A stretch of 64,000 bases of DNA from Hemicordylus capensis. Its lineage: Eukaryota > Chordata > Lepidosauria > Squamata > Cordylidae. The stretch's first letter is position 1, and each line of letters opens with the position of its first letter. The DNA is taken from positions 262,330,687 to 262,394,686 of the forward strand of contig NC_069658.1 in assembly GCF_027244095.1 (NCBI RefSeq), in the 5' to 3' direction. The notes below the pieces were generated by a model. The model made no database searches and was not told the origin of the DNA. It saw only the letters and a list, made by a program, of their open reading frames with translations. This document shows positions 54,110-64,000 of this stretch, piece after piece. Made by a program: the position numbers and the translations under genes.

Positions 54110-54870
54110 AAGAGAGAAAAGGGGGAAGGTGACCCTCCCCTACTGATTCCTACCAGGTCTACTGCAACCCAGCAACTTGGCTCTGCCTCTGACTACAGAG
54201 ATCCCCAGATAGCTTAGCCAACTCTAAAGGGCTTTCCAGTGAGCAAGATAACTGTTTTTATGAGCATCATCTGAGGAGGAATAGTGGGCAGCTGATGATG
54301 CTGTTACATCAGCAGCTGCTGACAGTTTCAAGGAAATTACCTGGAGAGCTGTCATGGAGCCCTAGGGCAAACGACACATTACACAAAGTCCTGAAAGTCC
54401 ATTTCCCTTGGAAAAAGCACCCTCAAGACAGGATGATTTGCATTGCAGAAAAGAGGGAAGAGAATACTTAACTCATACAGGAAAAAAGAGGATAGCACCA
54501 AACCAAGGAACAATGAGGAACATAGGAAGCTGCCATATACTGAGTCAGAACATTGGTTCATCTAGCTCAGTATTGTCTACCCTGATTGGCAGTGAGTGGC
54601 TCTCCAAGATTTCAGGCAGGAGTCTCTCCCAGCCCTACCTGAGATGCCAGGGGGTGAACCTGGGATCTTCTGCATGCAGACAAGTGGATACTCTTTCACT
54701 GAGTTATGCTACCACCCCCTAAGGGGAATTTCTTACAGCACTCACATGTAGTCACCCATCCAAATGCAAACCAGGGCAGGCCCTTCTGAGCAAAGGGAAC
54801 AATTCATGCTTGCTTCCTCAAGCCCAGCTCTTCTCTCCAGCAAACCTCCAATGGTGTTAGGATACTTCTT
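54110..54870. repeat. Old segmental duplicate, copy 2
   Basis: Collinear with 37.17-37.70 kb: GACTACAGAGATCCCC, CAACTCTAAAGGGC, CGACACATTACACAAAG and AAACCTCCAATGGTGTTAG. Longer because of a SINE (54.51-54.72 kb) and about 120 bp of extra sequence after it. Confidence 0.65.
54510..54718 (-). repeat. SINE family B
   Basis: Minus-strand copy with a complete head (GCATAACTCAGTGAAAGAG-like, B box GGTTCACCC) and tail. The + strand starts GGAACATAGGAAGCTGCCAT. Inserted in segmental duplicate copy 2 only. Confidence 0.82.
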
Positions 54871-55076
54871 TTTATTATGATGATGATGATGAATGCTGCC
54901 TGATATCCTGACTAACACTATGCTTACACAAACATGTCCCACTAGGACAAAGCTGTTGTGCTAACTAGTTACACTCTCAGGAGCTGATATTAATCAAAAT
55001 TTTCATTTTGATTTGAGGTCGAATCAAATTGCAGACTCCTCAGACTGATTCACCGAAAGCAGCTGGTCAAGCCAAT

Positions 55077-56962
55077 GCTATAGGGTTGTGCACAAACTAT
55101 TTGTTGCAAACCAGTTCACCTCAAACCAGGGCTGGTTCAGAAGTTTGATCGCAGAGTGGACCAGAGGCAGTTCGGTCCATGACCGAACTGAGCCAGTCCC
55201 AGTTTGGATGAACTGGCTTGCAATGGTAAGGGGTGGCTGGGAAGGACCATTTTGCATGACATGTGAGGACACCACACAAATGGCCTCCGTGCATGTGCGG
55301 AGCCTAGAACCAAGCTTCTGCTGAGCTGGTGGTTTGGTAATAGTGGGAGGAGTGTGCTTGGGGCCATGCCAGGAGGGTGAGCGGTAGCACCAGCAGCCGC
55401 ACTGGCTGGGTAAGGAGCATATAACCTCTCTTGCTGCCACTGCCCACCCACCCCTTATCTTTAGGAGAATCCCCCACCCCAGAAAAACAGGAGAGTTGGT
55501 CTACCAATTGGGATTGATAGGTAGAACAGCCATTGACGCCAGACTTAGCATGTCAGCCTGCCACAGAGGACAGATCTATCCAGATAGACAGGGGTGTGTC
55601 TAGGGTAGGGCAGGTAGGGCACGTGCCCTGGGCGCCACTTTAAGGGGGGCACAATTTTTAAAAATTAAAAAATAAAATAAAAATTGCCACCAAACACAAA
55701 ATGGCCACCACGCTTGCTCAAATGGCCTCTGTGAGGCCCTAGGCCATGCCAGGCCTTGCAGAGGCCATTTGAGCATGCGTGGTGGCCATTTTGTTTTCAG
55801 CGGCCATTAAAAAAAATTTTTTTAAAAAAAGACCACCACACATGCTCAAATGGTCCCTGCGAGGCCCTAGAGGCCAGTGGGAGGAGGGGAAACCTTTGCA
55901 GACCCCCCACGGCCTTTAGGAAGCCCCTGAAGGGGCTAAAGGTCTTTTTTAAAAAAAAAATAATATAATATAAGTCACTGTAAACATATTCAGTTTGGTG
56001 CTATGTACAGAGAATCAGGGCTTGTGAATACTGAGCTGAAGCTTATGAGCTAGGATTATATTCATTTGCTCTTAATTTGCTTCTTGTGATCACTGAGTTA
56101 AATGTGATGTCTTCATAATATGGCTATTAATGGTGAGTTTGTCTTTGAATCAGTGTGAAATCCTTAGTATTAAGGCCCACTGGGAGTTTCTTGCTCTCTT
56201 TCTCTCATTTTAACTGTCTTTCTGAAATACTAGAATATATTCCAAGCAGTGACACAGTTTACTCTGCATATCCTTTAATTATTTTCGGAGTATCTGGGAA
56301 AAGTCAAAGTCTCCATTTATTTTTAAAACTTAAGTAATAGTGATGCTACAATGCATAGTAGAGAATTAGACAGGCACTTCTGTTTAGTTTTCCAAGTACA
56401 CCTCCACATAGTCTTTGGGTATTTCATGAGCCCCAGCATACTGAAATTTGTAGTTTCCCAGCATTTTTTGGTCTGGCTATGTCCACTGCTAAATAGTTTT
56501 TGAAATATTAAAAGATTAACAAGCTTGACTTGTATTTTTCAGCTGCTATTATGGTAAAGTTATCTGAAAGATGGGTGTCAGATGTTTAGACAGGGGACGC
56601 AATTTCAGTGCTTGCCCTAGGTGCTATTTTCCCTAGATACGCCCCTTCAGATAGACCTGTCCTCCGAGGCAGGCTGGTGTACTAATTCCAGAGTTGAGGG
56701 CTGGTTTACCTCCCAATCTCAATTGGTAGACCAGCTTTCCCTGGGGGGAAAGCACCATTTTGAGGTCCGGTTTCCCAGAAAAATGGGTCTCAAAATGGCA
56801 CGTGAATCAACCGAATCGATTCGGGTCGTATCAGGGTTATTCTCCTCGACCTCGAATCAGGCCCTCTAGTTTGAGGGCAATTTGAGTTCAGGGTTGAATT
56901 TGTGAATCACCCCCAATTCAACCCAAATTGATTCGATGACTAATCAAATAGCACATCCCTAA
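55077..56962. mobile_element. Palindromic TGTGCA-terminated DNA element, interrupted at its centre
   Basis: The left end TAGGGTTGTGCACAAAC and right end AGCACATCCCTA are complementary in outline. Inner arms match strongly: TTGGTCTACCAATTGGGATT (left, from about 55.49 kb) pairs with the complement of 56.70-56.75 kb, as do CAGCCTGCC and GAGGACAGATCTATC. With the hAT insertion 55589-56647 removed, the two arms meet almost exactly at the hairpin centre. Total length without the insertion is about 820 bp. Non-coding. Confidence 0.65.
55589..56647. mobile_element. Non-autonomous hAT element with perfect 8-bp target duplication
   Basis: 1059 bp flanked by CAGATAGA at 55581-55588 and 56648-56655. 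The ends CAGGGGTGTGTCTAGGGTAG and (reversed) AAGGGGCGTATCTAGGGAAA match the 6.3-kb hAT element. Both share the GGGCACGTGCCC and GGGCGCC subterminal blocks and the right-hand CGCAATTTCAGTGCTTGCCC. The interior has a palindrome (about 55.70-55.80 kb, AAATGGCCACCACGC and complement) and no transposase. It was probably mobilised by the same enzyme. Confidence 0.92.
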
Positions 56963-57062
56963 CCATTACATAATTTTACTTTATCTTTCTCTCTCATCTC
57001 TGTTAAACTCAGGAATAACTTTTTAGTCACTTTATCTGTTTTAGAGCCTAAACTTCCTGCTT

Positions 57063-57300
57063 GCTTTATTTATTTATTTATTTAACCATTTTTGTACTAC
57101 ACAAAACTCACGTCTCTGGGCAGTTTACAACAACATAAAAACAAAATAAAACATTCATTAAAACAAAAATGGGAGGGGACACACACACATTACAATTTAA
57201 ATATTTTAAAATAACATTTTAAAACAGCATTAAAACCAATTAAAACAACATTAATTAAAAGCCTGGGTGAAGCCTAGTCAATTACATGTCTTTTTATTTT
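57063..57300 (-). repeat. L2 3' end
   Basis: TTTATTTATTTATTT, then CTCTGGGCAGTTTACAAC and A-rich sequence on the + strand; the same 3' UTR type as the copy at 45.7 kb. Confidence 0.7.
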
Positions 57301-57544
57301 ATTTTATTTTATGCCTAGACCATTGCCTAGAATTTAATGAGTTGTTTTTAGTTTGTTTTCTTGATGAAACTGATCTCATATCCTTTATATGCCAAATAAA
57401 GCTACTTGATTTATGAAAATTAGCAACTCATGCACCTCCTCAGACTAAGTTAACTATTTGTCAAAAGGTCCCTGCGTGTGCAGAAAAATGTGCTCTGTAA
57501 CAATACACAGTATATTATGATAGCAAAAAATCCAAAACATTTCA

Positions 57545-57722
57545 TAAGAGCATAAGAAATGTCCTGCTGGATTGGACAAAGGGTCCAGCTAGTCCAGCAT
57601 CCAGCCTCACACAGGTACACATCTCAGAGTATCCAGCCCAGAATATGAGAAAACACATCTTGAATTATATTTGTATACTATTTCCATACTTTCTCATCTT
57701 TGTCAGTGTGTGTGTGTGTGTG
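57545..57722 (-). repeat. CR1-group 3' tip and (TG)n
   Basis: TCCTGCTGGATTGGACAAAG and CTAGTCCAGCATCCAGCCTC match the CR1-group 3' end. A short (TG)n lies at about 57.70-57.72 kb. Confidence 0.65.
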
Positions 57723-58300
57723 TGATTTTTAAATTTGAGGCTAGCATTTAATAAATAATCTCCATTGTTGCAGCATTTTAGATGGCTTATTTGACCTAGA
57801 CTTTCAGGATAACAGTTCTAATTACATTTTCTCCCTCCATATCCATGAGGACAGGATAACCTCAGTCCACAACTATTCTACTTTGGAAGAGTGTCCAGCT
57901 TCTGCATTATCAAACCATGGGCCAAATGTAATTAAGATCATAACACTGCAATCATTATTCATATTAGGCACAGCAAGACTTCCTTCCCCTATTGTATGCA
58001 TTCACCCTTAACACAAGGTATCTTGTAATTGTTAATGAACTTATGTAAACATAGTTGAATTGTGCTGATCTTTTATTTTATTTTGAAAGATGCATAATGT
58101 AAAGTCAAGAATAAAAAATAAATTTGGGAAGTATTTTCCCTGTAACCTGTTTATCCATTAAAATGTGTAACCATTAAAAGTGGTGTGGGCAGAAGGGAAT
58201 GGAGGATGACCCAGTGTCAACCTTCAAAGTGACCATGTGGCAATCCCCCAAAGATGTTTGGTAAGTGTATTGATTTATTTACTCCCCAAAGCACTTAAAA

Positions 58301-58372
58301 CAGTTTGGAAAGCTAATGTGGTGTAGTGGTCAACACTCTAACCACTACACCACAGCAGCTTTCCAAACAACT
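58301..58372. repeat. Inverted duplication (hairpin) of a SINE head
   Basis: CAGTTTGGAAAGCT then GTGGTGTAGTGGT on the left; ACCACTACACCAC then AGCTTTCCAAAC on the right. The arms are about 30 bp with a 10-bp loop. The right side runs on into a tRNA-SINE-like body. Confidence 0.75.
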
Positions 58373-59456
58373 GTTTGGATTTGGAAAGACCTGGGTTTAG
58401 CTCCCTTCCTCGGCCATAAGTTTGATGTTTGGCCAGTTGCCAACAGGACTGTTGCAGCATTATGGAGCTACAACACTGTGTCCTGGGGCAGCTGCAGACC
58501 CAGAAGGCAGCCCTGGCATGGCGAAGAACTGTTGGGTGGGAGAGCAGCACTACTGCCGGTTTCCCCCTCTGGACTGCTCTGCACAACTGCTGCTTTTTAG
58601 CAGTGTCAGGGCTGCTTTCTGAGTCCTCAGAAACGGCTTCCCCAGGGCACAACAGTTGTGGCTGTGTAACACTATGCGTCGTGTAGGCCAGTGGCTTCCT
58701 CCGTCAGTGGGGTGTGTAGGGCATGGCAGCAGGCTCCATCCCTGACTTGGACATGTTCATCAATTCTTATGTGCAACTCTTCTATGCAATTTATTTTATG
58801 TAAGAGTTAGATTTCTATCCCACCCTTCTGAGATGCTCAGAGTGGCACAAGGCTCCTGTCCTATTTTATCCTAAAACAACTCTGTTCTATGCACATAGAC
58901 ATGCCTGCATGCCAGGATTTCTGCGCAGTCCCATCTGGAAGACTACAACTATGAATGTTTATAGTTGTCTTCTCAACAGAAGTTACCACAGTGGCTTACA
59001 CAGTAAAACAAACAATGAATAAAGTGGCTTCTCTGCCCCCCAAGGGGATCACAATCGGAAATACAAAGGGGAAGAGATTATTGGTGCTGGCTTCTGGGGC
59101 TTCCCAGAACATAGCATAAGTTTAGAAGATGGGGTTCCCTGCCTCTCAATTATTCCTGTTTCCTCTTCCATAGAGCCCATTCCTTCTCTTTTAGTGGCTG
59201 GCCGCAGGCTCCTGAAGTCAAGCATTCCATTACTAATGCGGGAGCCAAAATTAACATCACTTGATCTCCAGCCCTTCTGTGAAGGTCCAGGTATCTCTGG
59301 CCAAAAAGGAAGCAATAACCAGCCATGGAATGAATCCCAGCTACTTGGCAACAAGCCTAACTCAATGGATTATTGTGATGATGATGTAAAAGGAATGGCA
59401 GTATTAAAACACACTCTACCCTAAAAACTGTCATCGAAGTGCTTAATTCTGAGTGG
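58373..59456. other. Intergenic, repeats only
   Basis: Diverged SINE body (58.37-58.69 kb) and a retroposon tail around 58.98-59.07 kb. No gene recognised. Confidence 0.4.
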
Positions 59457-60444
59457 CTAATTCTGTGAGTGAATTTGGATGTCATTGAACGAAGCTGTTG
59501 AGTTCCTGTTGATCAGTCTTCTTAGAGCTCTGTGTACTTCTTTGTTCCTTAGGGTATAGATGAGGGGATTAAGCATGGTAGTGACAGACGTATAGAACAG
59601 GGACATCATCTTGCCTCGATCACAGGTGCTGGAACTGGATGGGGGCTGAATATAACTGCAGATGGCTGGACCATAGAAGAGCAATATTACAACCAAGTGA
59701 GAGGCACAGGTGTTGAAGGCCTTGCGCCTGCCCTCCGCTGACCGAATCCTCAGCACAGCAGCCACAATGTAGCCGTAAGAGATTATGATGAGGCCCAGAG
59801 GTACTAGAAGGAACAACACAGTGGCAACAAAGAGCCCAGCCTCGTTAAGTGTGGCATCAACACAGGCCAATTTGATTAAGATGGGCACCTCACAAAAAAA
59901 AGATCCACTCGGTTACGTCCACACCGTGGCAGCCTAAGAGTCATCAAGGTCTGGGCTACTGAATTGCCGAAGCCACTCACCCAGGAGATGGCAGCCATTT
60001 TGAAACATAAGAATTGGCTCATAATGGAAGTGTAGTGTAATGGGTGACAGACTGCAGCATAGCGGTCACAGGCCATGGCAGCCAATAGAATACACTCTAC
60101 AGAACCCAGAGCAAGTGATATGAACAGTTCAGCAGCACAGCCAGCATAGGAGATGGCTTTGCTTTTGCTCCAGAAGTTCACCAGCATCTGAGGATCAAGA
60201 CTGGTGGTGTAACAGAGGTCCAGGAAAGAGAGATTGCTGAGGAAAAAAATACATGGGAGTGTGGAGGTGGGGGTCCAGCCGTGAGACCACAATGATGGTT
60301 GTGTTTCCTAGTAGTCATTGTGTAGCAGATCAGGATGATGGCAAAGAGCAACATCTCCAAATTTGGACGGTCAGCCACACCCAATAAGATGAATTCTCCT
60401 TGGTAGCTTTGGTTGCCTCCTTCCCATGATGCTTCACTGTACAT
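59457..60444 (-). pseudogene. Olfactory receptor, family 2-like, with three frameshifts
   Basis: Tandem paralogue of the intact receptor at 48.5 kb, aligning over its whole length from MYSEASWEGGNQSYQGEF to [19 protein letters not shown] and a longer tail. Three frame changes are visible: about two bases missing near 60.31 kb (TM1, before GNTT), one extra T in a run of seven at 60243-60249 (in PMYFF), and one base missing at a run of eight at 59894-59901 (in the DHFFCEVP region). No in-frame nonsense codon is evident. As read it cannot make a receptor. Two of the three changes lie in homopolymers, so assembly error must be considered. The upstream acceptor TTTATAG is conserved. Confidence 0.9.
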
Positions 60445-60763
60445 AATCTATAAAAAACAGGAAGAAAATGAATAGATGACAAGCAATATGAAGTGGAAAC
60501 CGGTGTGAACAGCTTCCACAAAAGAAATATGGCTATGATTTGTCCAAGACTACCTCATGAATCCCATTCCTGAGTCCTGGTCTCCAAAATCTAGGTCTAA
60601 GCTCTATAGTGAGCAGTGCTCTCTATTAATAGGGAACCAGGAACACTTTGTATGAGAGGAGAATATGTTGCCTGGTATAGAACCCTACATCTTGCAACAA
60701 AAACTGTGGGGCAGAACACCCCACAATCTTATTTTTATTTATTTAATTCATTTATATACAGAC

Positions 60764-61061
60764 ATGACATCACAATGATGGTTGTGTTTCCAGGTAGAAT
60801 AATGTGTTTTTATCTATAATGATTTTATCTTTTTATGAATTTTAAATGCATTATGTTTTATGTTGTAATTCTGTACACCGTCTAGAGATTTTTATACTAG
60901 GCAGTATATAAGTTCAATAAATAAATACACAAACATAAATAGCAGATCAGGATGATGGCAAAGAGCAACATCTTCAAATTTGTATGGTCAGCCACACCCA
61001 GAAAAATGAATTCTCCTTGGTAGCTTTGGTCGCCTTCCTCCCATGATGCTTCACTGTACGT
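60764..61061 (-). pseudogene. Olfactory receptor 5' fragment, third tandem copy
   Basis: Minus strand from 61061: the start codon position reads ACG, then YSEASWEEGDQSYQGEF, a diverged LGVADH..NLKMLLFAIILI, an interruption by a retroposon tail (about 60797-60938), and the GNTTIIV region at about 60.77-60.80 kb. The remainder of the gene is missing. The 200 bp upstream are homologous to the upstream flank of the copy at 60.44 kb, showing that the duplication included the promoter side. Confidence 0.85.
60797..60938 (+). repeat. L2-type retroposon tail inserted in the OR fragment
   Basis: TTTTATGTTGTAATTCTGTA, CACCGTCTAGAGA, AGGCAGTATATAAGTTC and AATAAATAAATA are a 3' end of the L2 type. It separates two adjacent parts of OR TM1. 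Confidence 0.7.
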
Positions 61062-61312
61062 AATTTATAAAAACCAGGAGAGAAAACAAATAGCAGGCAA
61101 GCAATAGGAAATAGAAGCTGATGTGAACAGCTGACATAGAAGAAGTACTGGCTTGACTGAGAGCCTGTGATTTGTCCAAGTCTACTTAATTCCTCAGGTC
61201 TGAAAAAAAATAGGTCTAAGCCCTAGTTAGTGGTTCATGCTTGCTATCAAAAGTGCTGGTGGATATGTGTAACTGTGAACCAGGAATATTCTGTATGAGA
61301 GTATGCTGTCTA

Positions 61313-62335
61313 GGGTTGCACGTTTTGTATTTTTTCTGTTTTAATTTGTACCAATCTGAATCAACCCCATTTTGTATTTTGTCTAAAATTAAGCCTGCCG
61401 AATCACCCCAGTTTTGTTTTGTATATGAATTAATTCAGATTTAAAAATGGGTCACATGGTCCAAAGATTGGGTGTGGGTTATAGTGCCCAATGAGTGGAA
61501 GCTACCACAAGAAGTTCAAAGGAATTGGGCAAACTGCTGATTTTTGGTGAATTTTTGAAGTTTGCGCATCTTTCAGATTTTCCCCATAGGGTATGATGGA
61601 GGTTTCAGGAAAAGTATAGCTTCATGCGGTGGGGGGGGGGGGCATGGCCCAGAGTGGAGTGTGGTTGGTGGTAGTGCCCAGTTGGTACAAGGAAGCTACT
61701 ACTATTTTCTCAGAGGAATTTGGCAAAGGGCTGATTTTTAAAGAATTAATGAAGTTATGCGACTTTCAGATTTTCCTCGTAGGGTATAATGGAGGTTCCT
61801 GCAGTCCCATAACTCCACTTGAGGGGCACTGGGGTGGCCCAGAACAAGTGGCGGTGTAATGCACATAGGGTGCCAACCACTCACATGGGTTGCCAACCCA
61901 TGAAGTACAGGGTGTTGTTGTTCTAGTAGTGTTCTGAGAGTAGATTCTCTAGTAGCATATGAGAGTGGATTCATGGTTTTTCATTAAAAATCTCATTTGC
62001 TACCAGAGAATCTAAACTCAACACCTCAGAAACAACAAAGCCCAGTACCCCAATAGGTTAGCAATCCAGGAGGGTGGTTGGCACCCTCTGTGCACTACAC
62101 CACCACTCACTTTGGGCCATCCCAGTGCCCCCAAAGTGGAGTTATGGGGCTGCTGAAACCTCCATTATTCCCTATGGGGGAAAATCTTAAAGATGCATAA
62201 ACCTCAAAAATTTCTAAGAAATCAGCCCTTTGCCCTATTTGGAATCTGGGTGCACCACCCTTGGGGCACTGCCACCCAACCCACTGTTTTGTCCCTGAAG
62301 CCCCACATAAACAAGTTGAAAGAGTGAAGAGAATG
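61313..62335. repeat. Large palindromic DNA element, about 1 kb
   Basis: Starts TAGGGTTGCACGTTTTG, related to the other TGTGCA-type ends. The arms mirror each other around about 61.99 kb: CCATAACTCCACTTGAGG and CACTGGGGTGGCCC on the left against GGGCCATCCCAGTGCCCC and AAGTGGAGTTATGGGG on the right. Outer blocks ATGGAGGTTTC and AAATCAGCCC also mirror. The repeated unit is that of the 36.5-kb element. The right arm ends early. A long G run sits at 61.63 kb. Confidence 0.65.
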
Positions 62336-62805
62336 ATGAACAACAACGACACTTAATTTTTTGGCACAGTTATTTGAGAATTTTGCAGCGGGTGTGAGCC
62401 TGCCCCTGTAGCACTAGCACAGCAGCACAACCCATTTGGAGATTCAAGCAATCTTTCAATAAAAACACTCCCTCCCCATGGAACAGTGACCAAATGTCAT
62501 TTGAAAGAGTAAGATAGACCATCGAACTGCCTTGGTACTATGGAACAGCTTCAAATGTTCATTTAACTGAAGTGGAGTGAGCCGTAGCCCAAACAAATCA
62601 GCCTACTGTTCAGAATTGTTGAGATTTATCATCACTGCATTTAAGGAAGTGCAAAACCATGGATCATTGTTACAGGAAAGAGAGAAGCAATTAAGATTCC
62701 TGGGGATGTCAATAGATTGACAGGAGTATTCCCCACCCCCCTCCTTTTGTCTCCTGTAGTCCCATGTGGATGACCTGTCCCTGCAATGGCAAAAGCTGTG
62801 AAAAG
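62336..62805. other. Intergenic, nothing recognised
   Basis: No gene or assignable repeat. Confidence 0.35.
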
Positions 62806-64000
62806 GAACATTGGTCTTACCGTGAAGGGTTCTTTTCCTTGCACTAGGAGATCCTCAGATCGGGTGATGCACTGCTCATGCCTGAGACAGAACTGGAATC
62901 ACGTGTTTTGATAGTAGGCGTGGTTACCTCCTCACTCCAGTTCCAGTGATGACGAGTGAGGATTAGGTATGATAGTGGAGAGAGCTCACTAAGAAACAAG
63001 AAGAACTCGAGAACACAGGACAGGCAGTCAGTAAGGCAGAAAGAAACAAACTAGTGCCCTGAAAGCAGTAAACCTCAAACCACCGCCTAGAAGGTCCCAC
63101 CCAAAGGTATGAAAAGTACTCAACAGGTAGTCCAGATTGCAGAGAAACATCTGGGCGGGGCTGAGGATCTCCTAGTGCAAGGAAAAAGAACCCTTCACGG
63201 TAAGACCAATGTTCCTTTTTCCCTTGCCTAGGAGATCCTCAGATAGGGACTTGCCCAAGCTACAAGAAGTACCCCGGGATGGGCAGGATGAGCTCAGACT
63301 ACCTGTTGTAGAACCGTGCGTCCAAAGGCTGCTTGTTCCTGAGAGAAATCAGGGATCTTATAGTGTTTGATAAAGGGGGTCGAAGAAGACCATGTAGCAG
63401 CTCTGCATATCTCTGAGAGCGGGACATGTGCGGAGAAGGCTGAGGAAGCTGCTGCGCTCCTAGTAGAGTGGGCTGAGAGACCCCCCGGGGGAGGAAGGCC
63501 GAGTGCCGAGTAGGCTAGGCGAATACAGGATTTAATCCAGCCTGCTAGGGTTAACTTAGATACCCTGTTACCTAGACTGGACTGATGAAAAGACACAAAG
63601 AGGGAATCCGATCGGCGGAGTTCTCTGGTGCGGCGGATATAGGTGCGCAGAGCTCTGCGCACATCCAACTTATGCCACAGCCGTTCTTTAGGGTGGACGG
63701 GAGAGGGGCAGAAAGAGGGTAGCACAATGACCTGCACCCTGTGAAAAGACGCATTGACTTTAGGGAGGAAGGTAGGGTCCAGGGGCAGAAATGCAGAGTC
63801 GGAATGGAAAATACATAGCTCCTTGCGTACTGACAGGGCTGCCAATTCTGAAACCTTGCGGGCTGAAGTAACGGCTATCAAAAAGCACAACTTGAATGAT
63901 AGGATGCGAAGTGGGATGGAGCCTAACGGTTCAAAAGGTTCCTTAGTTAGGGCGTTGAGCACCCGATTTAGATTCCACGACGGAAAGCGTCTGACCGGGG
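62806..64000 (-). mobile_element. DIRS-type tyrosine-recombinase retrotransposon fossil, 3' part
   Basis: A tyrosine recombinase reading frame lies on the minus strand (63962-63294). It has the family's arginine box (VTSARKVSELAALS), the H-x-x-R motif (LSAHSTRSAAAS) and the region before the catalytic tyrosine (ATWSSSTPFIKHY). Downstream, sequence at about 62.81-62.86 kb is repeated inverted at about 63.17-63.22 kb, and a further similar copy follows, as expected for the inverted terminal and internal complementary repeats of DIRS elements. The rest (reverse transcriptase, RNase H, left end) lies beyond the window. The part in view looks well preserved; age probably moderate to young. Confidence 0.82.

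Noticed and set aside
56425-56475. Another copy of the CAG...CTG foldback MITE
   Set aside because: Only a TGTAGTTTCCCAGCATT-like stretch is shared and no second arm is present.
1-64000. CRISPR arrays, operons, bacterial-type features
   Set aside because: No regularly spaced direct repeats or ribosome-binding-site operons. The genes are spliced and the repeats are vertebrate types.

Overview
This window is vertebrate nuclear DNA, most likely from a squamate reptile (a lizard; a gecko would fit). The evidence is spliced host genes with GT/AG introns, a CpG-island promoter, an olfactory receptor cluster, CR1- and L2-group LINE tails, several tRNA-derived SINE families with reptile-like sequence, and many short foldback DNA transposons. 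All names come from reading the sequence. No alignment was run.

Layout. 1-14 kb: no recognisable host exon; foldback elements, SINEs and two LINE fragments (6.7-7.4 kb L2-group, 10.2-11.4 kb CR1-group). 14.4-20.0 kb: complete three-exon PPP1R11 on the minus strand, transcribed from a CpG island at 19.6-20.3 kb. 20.7-21.5 kb: an internally deleted Tc1-type transposon with very long inverted repeats. 23.6-26.8 kb: complete four-coding-exon POLR1H (ZNRD1, RPA12) on the minus strand, with a possible upstream non-coding exon near 28.6-28.9 kb. 29-31.6 kb: SINE, LINE and simple repeats. 31.7-36.4 kb: a tandem array of seven tRNA-Leu genes or pseudogenes (one intact, intron-containing CAA gene; others with a UAA-type anticodon or decayed), interleaved with CR1, SINE and MITE insertions. 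38-47 kb: L2 fragments around a 6.3-kb hAT transposon with matching ends and a 650-codon open transposase frame. 48-61 kb: three tandem family-2-like olfactory receptor copies on the minus strand (one intact, one with three frameshifts, one fragment), separated by repeats, an old segmental duplicate and a nested pair of DNA transposons. 61.3-62.3 kb: a large palindrome. 62.8 kb to the end: the 3' part of a DIRS-type tyrosine-recombinase retrotransposon fossil, cut by the window edge.

Context. POLR1H and PPP1R11 lie head to tail in the same order and orientation as in the mammalian MHC class I region. OR2-type receptors and tRNA clusters also occur in the mammalian extended class I region. The window therefore looks like a squamate counterpart of that region, although no MHC class I, TRIM or RNF39 exon was recognised. 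The two housekeeping genes are unrelated in function: rRNA transcription and PP1 inhibition/ubiquitin ligation.
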